Of a stretch of 41,392 nt of DNA, positions 1 through 8,043 are shown one piece after another. How positions within the stretch are numbered: position 1 is the stretch's first letter; the number at the start of each line of letters is the position of its first letter. The notes beneath the pieces are model-generated. The model worked only from the letters and a program-made list of their open reading frames with translations, was not told the origin of the DNA and did no database searches. The position numbers and the translations under genes were made by a program. The DNA comes from Bacteroidales bacterium (GTDB lineage: Bacteria; Bacteroidota; Bacteroidia; Bacteroidales; Paludibacteraceae), in NCBI GenBank assembly GCA_900767385.1, contig CAAFYY010000012.1:1-41392 (forward strand), written 5' to 3'.

Positions 1-495
1 TCGTTTATCTTCCCGCTGCTGTTGAAGGGCAAGAGCAAGATGCCGATTGCCATCATGCTGATGGGTCTGGTGTTCAACACCATCAACGGATATATCCAAG
101 GTTATTGGATTTTCTTCTGCTCCGACCTCTACACCATCGATTGGCTGACGACACCACAATTCATCATCGGCGCCATCGTTTTCTTCATCGGTTGGGGCAT
201 CAACCAACACTCCGACTATGTCATCCGCCATCTCCGTGCACCTGGCGATACCCGTCACTACCTTCCAAAGAAGGGCATGTACCGCTACGTCACCTCTGCC
301 AACTACTTCGGCGAGATTGTGGAGTGGACAGGCTTTGCCATTGCCACATGGTCGTTGGCAGGCTGGGTGTTCGTCATTTGGACATGCGCCAACCTCGTGC
401 CTCGCGCCAACTCCATCTACAAGAAATACAGCGTGGAATTTGCCGACGAGTTCAACCAGATGTCTCTCAAACGTGTCTTCCCATTTATCTACTAA
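1..495 (+). CDS. Steroid 5-alpha-reductase-like (DUF1295-type) membrane enzyme, 5' truncated
   Basis: The reading frame is open from base 1, so the gene begins left of the window; 164 C-terminal residues remain. Three hydrophobic segments are visible (about residues 14-39, 55-75 and 104-135). The C-terminal half carries the family pattern of a Pro-Lys-Lys-Gly turn, a Tyr-Val-Thr-Ser-Ala-Asn-Tyr stretch and Gly-Glu-Ile-Val-Glu-Trp, typical of 3-oxo-5-alpha-steroid 4-dehydrogenase family proteins that reduce enone double bonds with NADPH at the membrane. The natural substrate cannot be told from sequence. It is 11 bases upstream of an Old Yellow Enzyme, another ene-reductase, so the two may act on related lipid-like substrates (inference). 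A TTG at 22 is in frame but is not a convincing start. Confidence 0.85.
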   Translation, partial: SFIFPLLLKGKSKMPIAIMLMGLVFNTINGYIQGYWIFFCSDLYTIDWLTTPQFIIGAIVFFIGWGINQHSDYVIRHLRAPGDTRHYLPKKGMYRYVTSANYFGEIVEWTGFAIATWSLAGWVFVIWTCANLVPRANSIYKKYSVEFADEFNQMSLKRVFPFIY

Positions 496-506
496 ATACT
501 CCGACT

Positions 507-1739
507 ATGGATTCAAAACTTTTCACCCCATATCAACTTGGCCCTATCACTCTCAGGAACAGGACGGTTCGTTCCGCCGCCTTTGAGAACATGTGTTACG
601 GCAACAAACCATCACAAGATCTGTTCAACTACCACACCTCTGTGGCACGAGGCGGCATTGGTATGACTACCATTGCTTATTGCGCTGTCAACAAGAGCGG
701 TGTCTCCTTCGACGGCCAACTCTATATCCGTCCAGAGATTCTTCCCGACCTCAAGCGCCTCACCGACGCCATCCATGCAGAAGGAGCCAAGGCGAGTATC
801 CAACTCGGCCACTGCGGCAACATGACTCACTTCTACACTTGCGGATGCATGCCTGTTGGCGCTTCCAGCGGTTTCAACCTCTACTCTCCAACCATCATGC
901 GCGGTCTGAAAACTGAGGAGATCCACTCTTTAGTCAAGGACTTTGGCACTGCTGTTGACTTCTGCCGCGAAGCGGGTTTTGACTGCGTAGAGATTCACGC
1001 CGGACACGGATACCTCATCTCACAGTTCCTCTCACCCTACACCAACCGCCGCCGCGACGAGTATGGTGGCAGTCTTCACAACCGCATGCGCTTCATGCGA
1101 GAAGTGCTAACCGAAGTGATGGCACACGCCAAAGACGACATGGCCGTAGTGGTCAAGACCAATATGTACGATGGCTTCAAGGGCGGTCTCGAAATACCAG
1201 AATGTATTGAGGTAGCCAAAGAGATAGAGAAATGTGGTGTTCACGCCATCGTCCTCTCTGCCGGTTTCGTCAGCAAAGCGCCAATGGCTGTGATGCGCGG
1301 CGCGATGCCATTGAAAACACTCGCCCACTATATGAACCCTTGGAAATTCTGGTGGCTGAAGGCTGGCTTGGCTATCGCTGGTCGTTTGATGATTCCAACC
1401 GTACCATTCAAGGAGGCCTATTTCCTCGACGACGCCAAGAAATTCCGCAAAGAACTGCGCCTACCATTGATCTATGTAGGCGGTCTGGTCAGTCGCGCCA
1501 AGATTGACGAGGTGCTCGACTCAGGCTTCGAATTAGTTCAGATGGCCCGCGCTTTGGTTCACGACACCGACTTCGTCAACAAGATGAAAGAGTCTGACGA
1601 GAGCTACCGCAGCGGCTGCAAACACTCCAACTATTGCATCGGACGTATGTACACTCTCGAGATGAAATGTCACCACTGCGTTGACAAGATGCCAAAGAAA
1701 CTGCAAAAAGAGATTGACAACGCGGAAGCAACCCTATAA
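507..1739 (+). CDS. NADH:flavin oxidoreductase, Old Yellow Enzyme family
   Basis: A 410-residue FMN-dependent TIM-barrel ene-reductase. Visible family marks are the N-terminal LFTPYQLGPITLRNR segment, IQLGHCG near residue 98, HAGHGYLISQFLSPYTNRR from residue 164 followed by DEYGGSL, and the late barrel segment YVGGLVSR. The C-terminus has scattered cysteines (GCKHSNYC and KCHHC) that recall the Fe-S region of 2,4-dienoyl-CoA-reductase-type members, but the extra FAD/NAD domain of those enzymes is absent. ATG at 507 was chosen because it starts the conserved barrel just after the upstream stop; a longer open frame extends to 105 but overlaps the upstream gene. It lies in a tight co-directional run with the genes on both sides. 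Substrate unknown. Confidence 0.92.
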   Translation: MDSKLFTPYQLGPITLRNRTVRSAAFENMCYGNKPSQDLFNYHTSVARGGIGMTTIAYCAVNKSGVSFDGQLYIRPEILPDLKRLTDAIHAEGAKASIQLGHCGNMTHFYTCGCMPVGASSGFNLYSPTIMRGLKTEEIHSLVKDFGTAVDFCREAGFDCVEIHAGHGYLISQFLSPYTNRRRDEYGGSLHNRMRFMREVLTEVMAHAKDDMAVVVKTNMYDGFKGGLEIPECIEVAKEIEKCGVHAIVLSAGFVSKAPMAVMRGAMPLKTLAHYMNPWKFWWLKAGLAIAGRLMIPTVPFKEAYFLDDAKKFRKELRLPLIYVGGLVSRAKIDEVLDSGFELVQMARALVHDTDFVNKMKESDESYRSGCKHSNYCIGRMYTLEMKCHHCVDKMPKKLQKEIDNAEATL

Positions 1740-1748
1740 TCCAACGTT

Positions 1749-2039
1749 ATGTTAGCAAGCATTCCACTCATTGGCGGACGCACACTATTCGCCATCATAC
1801 TTGGCTACAGTGCCTTGAGCTATCTTGTAGCCTATCTCGGGAAAAAGAGAAAGATTGGCTTCGGCCTCACCTATTTCCTCTCCATGTTGCTCACCCCTGT
1901 GGTAGGACTTATCGCCGCTTTTGCTTCTAAAAAAGAGCCTAACACCAACGAGCGCCGCGATATTATTTTCACCACACTGGGCTGCATACTCGTCTTCATC
2001 CTCGTGGGCATCGCCTGGGTGCTCTCCATGGGATTATAA
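1749..2039 (+). CDS. Small three-helix membrane protein, unknown function
   Basis: A 96-residue protein with three hydrophobic stretches: residues about 5-28, 37-60 and 74-95, joined by a basic loop (GKKRKIG) and a polar loop (SKKEPNTNERRD). No catalytic motif is seen. It begins 9 bases after the Old Yellow Enzyme stop and ends 22 bases before the next start, so it is almost certainly translated from the same mRNA. It could be a membrane partner of the neighbouring redox enzymes, but nothing in the sequence proves this. Confidence 0.8.
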   Translation: MLASIPLIGGRTLFAIILGYSALSYLVAYLGKKRKIGFGLTYFLSMLLTPVVGLIAAFASKKEPNTNERRDIIFTTLGCILVFILVGIAWVLSMGL

Positions 2040-2061
2040 TTATATATAGTATCCAAAATTT

Positions 2062-2841
2062 ATGTTAGCATTAGTAACAGGCGCATCCTCGGGCATCGGA
2101 CTCCAGTATGCCAACGTGCTTGCGCGCGACTACCATACAGACCTTCTCCTGGTAAGTAATCAGGAGAAAGAGATTGCCGAGACAGCAGAGACCATTGCCA
2201 AGACCTACGGAGTCAAGACGATTAGTCTCTATCGCGACCTCTCCAAACTTGACGCCGCGGAAGAGCTTTATCAGTATTGTCAGGAAAACCACCTTGAGGT
2301 CGACATCCTCATCAACAACGCCGGTGTGTTCTTCTTCAACGACTTCGTAGAGACATCCATGAACCGCATTGAGTTGATGCTCAAACTTCATATCATGACT
2401 GTGGCTAAGATGTGCCGCCTCTTTGGCGAAGACATGTGCCGTCGTCAGCGTGGCTATATCCTTAACATGAGTTCCATGAGCGCATGGATGGCCATGCCCG
2501 GCATTCAAACATACAACGCCACCAAGGTGTTCATCCTCAACTTCAGCAAATCGCTCTGGTATGAGTTCAAGCTCAAGAACGTGAGCGTCACCGCAGTCTG
2601 CCCCGGTGCTGTCGACACCGGACTCTACGGTCTGAGCGACTATTGGCGCCGTGTGGCTGTGGCCATCAGTGTGAGTCTGCCACCAGAGAAACTTGTGAAA
2701 AAAGCCCTCAAGGCAATGTTCAAACGCAAGAAACAGACCATGCCAGGGGCCATCAACCACATCTTCGTACCAATCATCAAGCACTTGCCTGACTGGTTGG
2801 TTATGTTCATTGTCAAACTTATCTCTCAATTCAAGAAATAA
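2062..2841 (+). CDS. Short-chain dehydrogenase/reductase (SDR)
   Basis: A 259-residue Rossmann-fold oxidoreductase. The cofactor loop TGASSGIG sits at residues 6-13, the NNAG motif follows, and the catalytic Ser (NMSSMSAW) and Tyr-x-x-x-Lys (YNATK) are present, as is the PGAVDTGLYG segment after the active site. The length is normal for the classical SDR family. The C-terminus ends in a hydrophobic, basic stretch (WLVMFIVKLISQFKK) that may bind membrane, which fits long-chain ketoacyl or sterol-like substrates (inference). It follows the small membrane protein by 22 bases and precedes the methyltransferase by 3 bases. Confidence 0.92.
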   Translation: MLALVTGASSGIGLQYANVLARDYHTDLLLVSNQEKEIAETAETIAKTYGVKTISLYRDLSKLDAAEELYQYCQENHLEVDILINNAGVFFFNDFVETSMNRIELMLKLHIMTVAKMCRLFGEDMCRRQRGYILNMSSMSAWMAMPGIQTYNATKVFILNFSKSLWYEFKLKNVSVTAVCPGAVDTGLYGLSDYWRRVAVAISVSLPPEKLVKKALKAMFKRKKQTMPGAINHIFVPIIKHLPDWLVMFIVKLISQFKK

Positions 2842-2844
2842 TTC

Positions 2845-3624
2845 ATGCTTACAACCAAGAATGACTATAGCGGTCAGACACGTCGCCCACCAGAGAAATC
2901 CATGATCTTCGGAATTCGCGCCGTCATCGAAGCCATTGAGGCAGGCAAGGACATTGAAAAGGTTCTCGTTCGCCGCGACATGAGCAACGAACTGACACGC
3001 CAACTCATGGCCAAACTCGAAGGCAACCCAACCCCTATCCAAAAGGTTCCTGTTGAGAAACTCAACCAATTCACCGACAAGAACCACCAAGGCGTCATTG
3101 CCTTCATCTCGCCTATCACATTCCAACGTCTGGAAGACCTCGTGCTCAACGCCTTCGAATCAGGCAAGGCACCATTCTTCGTCGTACTCGACGGCATCAC
3201 CGACGTACGCAACTTTGGCGCCATCGCCCGAACCTGCGAGTGTGCCGGTGTAGACGCATTGGTCATCCCAACCCACGACATCGCTGCCATCAACGGAGCT
3301 GCCGTCAAGGCCTCTGCCGGCGCATTGCATCATATCCCTGTGTGTCGCGTTGAAAACCTCGGCGATGGGATGAAGTTCCTTGCCAATTCAGGCATTAACA
3401 TCGTGGCGGCAACAGAGAAAGGCGACAAAAACTATACCCAATGCGACTTCACTCTCCCAACGGCCATCGTGATGGGCTCCGAGGAGACCGGCATTGATCC
3501 CAACCGCCTCAAACTCTGCAAAGAGCAACTCCGCATCCCTATGACAGGAAAGATTGCTTCATTGAATGTCTCTGTCTCCGCAGCAGTGATGATCTATGAG
3601 GCGATTCGCCAACGCTCATTATAA
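2845..3624 (+). CDS. rlmB: 23S rRNA 2'-O-ribose methyltransferase, TrmH/SpoU (RlmB-like)
   Basis: A 259-residue SPOUT methyltransferase. The N-terminal substrate-binding domain (FGIRAVIEAIEAGKDIEKVL) is followed by HQGVIAF and the knotted catalytic domain: motif 1 around DGITDVRNFGAIARTCECAG (residue 115 on), motif 2 IVMGSEETGI (about 207), motif 3 IPMTGKIASLNVSVSAAV (about 231). These match enzymes that 2'-O-methylate guanosine 2251 of 23S rRNA; the exact target is inferred from the family. ATG at 2845 is only 3 bases after the previous stop, indicating translational coupling. Confidence 0.9.
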   Translation: MLTTKNDYSGQTRRPPEKSMIFGIRAVIEAIEAGKDIEKVLVRRDMSNELTRQLMAKLEGNPTPIQKVPVEKLNQFTDKNHQGVIAFISPITFQRLEDLVLNAFESGKAPFFVVLDGITDVRNFGAIARTCECAGVDALVIPTHDIAAINGAAVKASAGALHHIPVCRVENLGDGMKFLANSGINIVAATEKGDKNYTQCDFTLPTAIVMGSEETGIDPNRLKLCKEQLRIPMTGKIASLNVSVSAAVMIYEAIRQRSL

Positions 3625-3628
3625 GCCC

Positions 3629-4282
3629 ATGATTACTGTAGAAAACATCACGAAGAGTTTCGGAACCCTGGAAGTGCTCAAGGGTGTGAACCTCCATGTG
3701 GCACCTGGCGAGATAGTCTCCATCATGGGTAAGAGCGGCGCAGGCAAAACGACGCTGCTCCAACTTATCGGTACGCTGGACAAACCGAATAGCGGACGCA
3801 TCGTCATTGACGGCACCGACGTAAGCGCACTCAACGACCGCCGTCTCTCACAGTTCCGCAACCAACACATCGGCTTTGTCTTCCAGTTCCATCAGTTGCT
3901 GCCAGAGTTCACGGCCATCGAGAACGTGATGATGCCAGCCTTGATTGCAGGCAAGGGTTTCAAAGAGGCAGAGAAGGATGCCAAAGAGCTGCTTGACTAC
4001 CTCAATCTCTCAGACCGCACCAAACACCGTCCATCGGAGATGTCTGGCGGCGAGAAACAACGCGTAGCCGTGGCAAGAGCACTCATCAACCGTCCTTCCA
4101 TCGTTCTTGCCGACGAGCCTAGCGGTAGTCTGGACAGCCAAAACAAGCAAGAGTTGCACCGACTTTTTCAGGAAATCCGCCAAAATTTCGGGCAAACCAT
4201 CCTCATCGTCACCCATGATGAAGCCCTTGCAGGACTCTCAGACCGTGTGATTCGCATGCAAGACGGAACAATAATAGACTAA
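3629..4282 (+). CDS. ABC transporter ATP-binding protein, LolD-like
   Basis: A 217-residue ATPase with Walker A GKSGAGKTT (residues 34-42), Q-loop region FVFQFHQLLPEF, signature MSGGEKQR (138-145), Walker B IVLADEP (158-164) and a His switch in IVTHDEAL. The FQFHQLLPEFTA segment is typical of the LolD/MacB branch, which powers lipoprotein release or envelope transport by a separate permease. No permease gene lies nearby: a tRNA follows. The start at 3629 (ATG just after the rlmB stop) gives the normal family length; an earlier in-frame start would overlap rlmB by 29 bases. Confidence 0.88.
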   Translation: MITVENITKSFGTLEVLKGVNLHVAPGEIVSIMGKSGAGKTTLLQLIGTLDKPNSGRIVIDGTDVSALNDRRLSQFRNQHIGFVFQFHQLLPEFTAIENVMMPALIAGKGFKEAEKDAKELLDYLNLSDRTKHRPSEMSGGEKQRVAVARALINRPSIVLADEPSGSLDSQNKQELHRLFQEIRQNFGQTILIVTHDEALAGLSDRVIRMQDGTIID

Positions 4283-4337
4283 TCTTCAACAAGTAAAGAT
4301 ACGGAGAAAAAATCTTGAAAAAAAGTTGTAGCAAAAC

Positions 4338-4368
4338 TTGCACAATTCAAAAAAAGCCTCTATCTTTG
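4338..4368 (+). promoter_or_regulatory. Bacteroidetes-type promoter of tRNA-Asp
   Basis: TTG at 4338-4340, a 20-nt spacer, then TATCTTTG at 4361-4368. This matches the -33/-7 consensus of the Bacteroides primary sigma factor. Transcription should begin near 4375, about 30 bases before the tRNA. Confidence 0.8.
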
Positions 4369-4405
4369 CACTGCTTTTGAGACGGGAACGTCAAGCAAGC
4401 AAATT

Positions 4406-4479
4406 GGTGCGGTAGTTCAGCTGGTTAGAATATCGGCCTGTCACGCCGGAGGTCGCGGGTTCGAGTCCCGTCCGCACCG
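4406..4479 (+). tRNA. tRNA-Asp (GTC)
   Basis: A complete cloverleaf of 74 nt. The acceptor arms GGTGCGG (4406-4412) and CCGCACC (4472-4478) pair fully; the discriminator is G at 4479. The anticodon loop reads CTGTCAC with anticodon GTC, and the T loop is GGGTTCGAGTCCC. CCA is not encoded. Confidence 0.97.
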
Positions 4480-4510
4480 CAACAAAATAAAACTTTCGTT
4501 TCATACTTTT

Positions 4511-4549
4511 GGCTAGGGTCTGCGTGAGCAAATGTTAGCCTATTTTTTT
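4511..4549 (+). terminator. Probable terminator after tRNA-Asp
   Basis: GGCTA at 4511-4515 pairs with TAGCC at 4536-4540 and is followed by a T-rich run from 4541. The stem is short with a long loop, so confidence is moderate. Confidence 0.5.
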
Positions 4550-4575
4550 ATATATACACCTCAACAATATATAAG

Positions 4576-4962
4576 ATGGGAAGAAATAAGTTTTCACAAA
4601 GTGAGATAGAACAGATTGGCAAACTCTTGAAGAAGAAAGCCGCTGGCACACGATTCCAACAAAAAGAAATCCGTCATATCCTTCGTACTGAATTTGAATT
4701 CAGTATCTCCGACTTCGGCGAACCCGGCAAAGCCTTTGGTTACGACGAACTGCAAGACTGCCTGAAACGTCACGTCATCCATGTATTGGACGACGCAACC
4801 ATCGAAGCGATGAAGGAGAAACGGGCGCGCGACAAAGCCCGCGATGCAGCAGAGGCAGAACAGACAGCCTTAGAAAAAGGAGAAGCCACCGACTGGCAGC
4901 AAGCCATGGCCGATTGGGAAGCCTGGGAGAAGAGCCAGAAGGAGGACAACAAGACCAAATAA
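4576..4962 (+). CDS. Small soluble charged protein, unknown function
   Basis: A 128-residue protein with no signal peptide or membrane segment. The N-terminal half (residues 1-75) looks like a small helical domain with basic residues (KLLKKKAAG, FQQKEIRHILR), which could bind nucleic acid. Residues 75-128 are a highly charged, Ala-rich helix (EKRARDKARDAAEAEQ) ending in a Trp-containing stretch (DWQQAMADWEAWEK). I do not recognise the family. It stands alone between the tRNA-Asp terminator and a terminator facing the recombination genes. Confidence 0.75.
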   Translation: MGRNKFSQSEIEQIGKLLKKKAAGTRFQQKEIRHILRTEFEFSISDFGEPGKAFGYDELQDCLKRHVIHVLDDATIEAMKEKRARDKARDAAEAEQTALEKGEATDWQQAMADWEAWEKSQKEDNKTK

Positions 4963-4996
4963 CGTTTTTAGGAACTAAGCTAACAACAAGACATAC

Positions 4997-5032
4997 AAAA
5001 ATGGAGCAGACCAACGCCTGCTCCTTTTATTT
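4997..5032. terminator. Bidirectional terminator between convergent genes
   Basis: GGAGCAG (5003-5009) pairs with CTGCTCC (5018-5024), flanked by an A-run on the left and TTTTATTT on the right, so it can end both the gene at 4576 and the minus-strand AddB-like gene. Confidence 0.8.
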
Positions 5033-5045
5033 ATAACACAACCTT

Positions 5046-8030
5046 TTAGTAGTTGGTCAATTTAGCTTTACCGCAAATAGAGGTAAACTTACAGTAGTTG
5101 CAAGAACCACTTTCGTTCTTAGCTTCAAAAGGTATTTCCGGATTCAGAATCTCCTTCAGCAAATTTCTCAAATAGCCGTCGAATTCATCTCTGATTGTTG
5201 AGAAATCATTGATTGTATCCAAAACCTTAGGATCTTCTGAATTCTTTACCTGAATATCCGCAGCTGAGGCTTCCGTGGTTTTGTTGAAGGTTCTCACATA
5301 AAGCAACATCGGTTTGATAGCACCAACCTCCAACACTTTGTCTGAGCCCTTTTCTGTCATCAATTCTGTCAGGACATCGGCATAGATAAACAACTGAGCT
5401 GCATGATAAGGACGATTGGCCATAGCGACCTTCAAGTATTCATCAAGTAGTTTGGGCTCCTGATTGTGAGCAGAGGTCTTATAGTCTTTCAAAAGATAAA
5501 CGCCATCCTTTCTGTCGAGACGGTCAACAGTGCCACCAACCTTGACAACAGTGCCATCATCAAGTTTAAAGTCCGCATAGTATTTGGTCTCCAAAGAGAT
5601 ACTCTCAAATGGCGCCATCTTGAGATCAAATTTCAGCTGACTAATCACAAAGTTCTTGACAGCTGTAAAATAGACTTTCTGCTCACCATTGAAATCAGCA
5701 AACTGCACATTAGAATTGTTGAAATACTGCTTACTGAATGCCTTGCAGATCTCAGCATCCAAAATAGATGCATTCCTTTTGTCAAGCATGGCATTGATGG
5801 TCGCCGCTTCAATCGTTACAGGTGTTCCCATTGCCGGCTCACCTCTAAAACATTTATAGATATTCTCCATTGCACCGTGGAAGATATTACCCAACAAAGC
5901 ATTATCCATCTCCTCCAGCTCATCGTCGTTATCCTTCAGCCCTAACACTTTTTCAAAATAAAAAGACATTGGGCAGTCGATGTAGTTGTTGAGTGCGCTC
6001 GGAGAATAGCTACGTTGTTTCAGACTCTCAACAACAGCTGGCGTCTTATCCACTTGGTCAATCTTAGATTCCAAGAGATCAAAACCTGGTTGAAGTTTGA
6101 GTTGTTCGAAATTCTCTGCTTTAGGATGCTCTGCAAGCAACTGCAGCACGAAACGACTCACCTCGGTCTTGCCGCCATCTTCCTTGCCTTTCACATAAAC
6201 CAGCGTCACCTTGTCGGCACGTTGAAGCAAATGGTAGAAATGGTAGGCATAAAGTGAATCTTGATGGTCGGAATGGTTCATACAGAACGCACGACGGAGG
6301 AAATTGGGGATAAACGAGGATGTGGTATTTGGGGCCTTAGGCAAGACGCCTTCGTTGACGCTCAACACAAGCAGATTCTTAAAGTCCATGTTACGCGTCT
6401 CCAACATACCCATCAACTGCAGACCCTTCTCCGGTTCGCCGTGATAAGGAATAGACTTGGCGTTCAACAGACGCTGCAAGAAACGGATGAAGATCTGTTT
6501 TCCCAACACACTCTCCCCATTCTCAAGGTCTGTCAACAACGAGCAGAGTCGGTTGATGGCATAGTAAATCTGATACAGTGCTTCCGAATAGAGTGGAGAG
6601 AGTTGCGCCACACCTTTACAAAGAAGTTTCAACATATCACGAAGAGCGGCCGCAAAATCGGCTGTCGATTCACAGCGAGCCATCGTAGCAAGCAACGAAA
6701 CAGCCTTAGCTCCTAATTCTCCTGATTCCACAGCCTTACTCTCCAGTTCCTTCAATGAGAAACGGAAGAAATGGGTATCAACAACATCCTTGCGAAGAGT
6801 GTCCTTATCCTCAAAAAGGAAACTGGTGTAGGCATGATCCAGCCACGGCAAAAGGTGCTCCATACGAACACTTTCTTTCTTTGCGTCGTAGCCACTGACC
6901 AGCGTAAAGAGATGCTGAACAAACGAATAGATTGGCGTTTGAGACAATGGGAAACCCATCGTAACATTGACCTGATCAACGGCAACTTCTTTGCGCTCTG
7001 TTTCAATCTTGGCAGGAAGACTACGGAGAGCAGGAACTAGCAGTTTCTCTTTGCCGAAGACAATGGCAGAGTCGGCATTGTCAAACGATTTGATACCAGA
7101 ACCTTTGAGCCATTCCGAGATGTAGGCTGTTTGAAGCAATTCGTTAGGGGCCTCAACGATAGTCACATTAGTCAAATCCTTGAGGTCATCAGTCTCTTTC
7201 AGCGCATTGGGGAATTGTTTCAGATTCTCACGAAGAAAACGGCCAGCCTCCTGAGCCTTATCACCAAGGAAATAGGTGTCGCAGTCCCAATAGAACAGCG
7301 CCTTGTTTTTGAGCGCAGCAAACAGCTTTTGCTCACAGTTTTTCAACACATTAAAACCGACAAAAGCATACTTCTCATCTGGATAGAGCAACGCCACCTT
7401 ATCGTCGGAGAGACCCTCCACAACATCGCGAGCGACCATGCCCGGATAGGCCAAGCCATTCTCACGCAACGAATCGCGGAAAGTTTTGTAGACATCATAC
7501 AAGATATCCCAGATTTCAAAATAGCGATTTTGCAATTCCGTTTTCGATTTGCCTGAAGTCAAACCGAAAAAATTCTCTATCAAACGTCTCTGCTCATCAT
7601 CCAGATGGGAAAAGTCGTCGTCCAAAGCCTCCAGGTCGGAAACATGTTGGAAGAGTTTCTGAGCATCTACGCAAGAGGTATCAACATCATCAAAATCCTT
7701 GAGGAGAATCTCGCCGAAAAAATAAAATTCGTCAAAGCTCTCGCCATAGTCTTTTCCGTAACGTCCTTTATAGACATCACAGAATGACTTGTAAAGACGA
7801 TACACCAACTCAATAGGATCGGCTACAACGAGGTTGGAACCAGATGCGAAGAGTTCGTTGATGTCAACATACTTCGGACTCCAGATGGGGTGTTCCGCCT
7901 TGTCCAGCAAATAATTATTCATGAACAGACGGGCACGTTTGTTCGGGAGCACGACACAGACTTTCTCCAGACCTCCTTGGGTTTTCGCCAAGAGGTCGTC
8001 GGCTACTGTTTTAAGAAACGGTGTTTTCAT
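5046..8030 (-). CDS. AddB-like PD-(D/E)XK nuclease subunit
   Basis: A 994-residue protein. The N-terminus has the degenerate helicase start VVLPNKRARLFMNNYLL in place of a Walker A, as in the inactive helicase half of AddB. The C-terminal third carries the RecB-type nuclease with GGTVDRLDRKDG and LKDYKT (Asp849, Lys851). Four cysteines expected for the AddB iron-sulfur staple are present: Cys686 in YIDCPMSFYF and Cys977, Cys980 and Cys986 in CNYCKFTSIC. It lies 13 bases downstream of the AddA-like gene and should form with it the helicase-nuclease that resects double-strand ends for RecA. No clear promoter lies between the two. Confidence 0.9.
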   Translation of the reverse strand: MKTPFLKTVADDLLAKTQGGLEKVCVVLPNKRARLFMNNYLLDKAEHPIWSPKYVDINELFASGSNLVVADPIELVYRLYKSFCDVYKGRYGKDYGESFDEFYFFGEILLKDFDDVDTSCVDAQKLFQHVSDLEALDDDFSHLDDEQRRLIENFFGLTSGKSKTELQNRYFEIWDILYDVYKTFRDSLRENGLAYPGMVARDVVEGLSDDKVALLYPDEKYAFVGFNVLKNCEQKLFAALKNKALFYWDCDTYFLGDKAQEAGRFLRENLKQFPNALKETDDLKDLTNVTIVEAPNELLQTAYISEWLKGSGIKSFDNADSAIVFGKEKLLVPALRSLPAKIETERKEVAVDQVNVTMGFPLSQTPIYSFVQHLFTLVSGYDAKKESVRMEHLLPWLDHAYTSFLFEDKDTLRKDVVDTHFFRFSLKELESKAVESGELGAKAVSLLATMARCESTADFAAALRDMLKLLCKGVAQLSPLYSEALYQIYYAINRLCSLLTDLENGESVLGKQIFIRFLQRLLNAKSIPYHGEPEKGLQLMGMLETRNMDFKNLLVLSVNEGVLPKAPNTTSSFIPNFLRRAFCMNHSDHQDSLYAYHFYHLLQRADKVTLVYVKGKEDGGKTEVSRFVLQLLAEHPKAENFEQLKLQPGFDLLESKIDQVDKTPAVVESLKQRSYSPSALNNYIDCPMSFYFEKVLGLKDNDDELEEMDNALLGNIFHGAMENIYKCFRGEPAMGTPVTIEAATINAMLDKRNASILDAEICKAFSKQYFNNSNVQFADFNGEQKVYFTAVKNFVISQLKFDLKMAPFESISLETKYYADFKLDDGTVVKVGGTVDRLDRKDGVYLLKDYKTSAHNQEPKLLDEYLKVAMANRPYHAAQLFIYADVLTELMTEKGSDKVLEVGAIKPMLLYVRTFNKTTEASAADIQVKNSEDPKVLDTINDFSTIRDEFDGYLRNLLKEILNPEIPFEAKNESGSCNYCKFTSICGKAKLTNY

Positions 8031-8043
8031 TATTGTTGTGGGA

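Noticed and set aside
2071..3126. A 351-codon minus-strand frame
   Set aside because: It lies opposite the SDR and RlmB-like genes, which have full family motifs; its composition (many His, Val, Glu) is that of an antisense reading.
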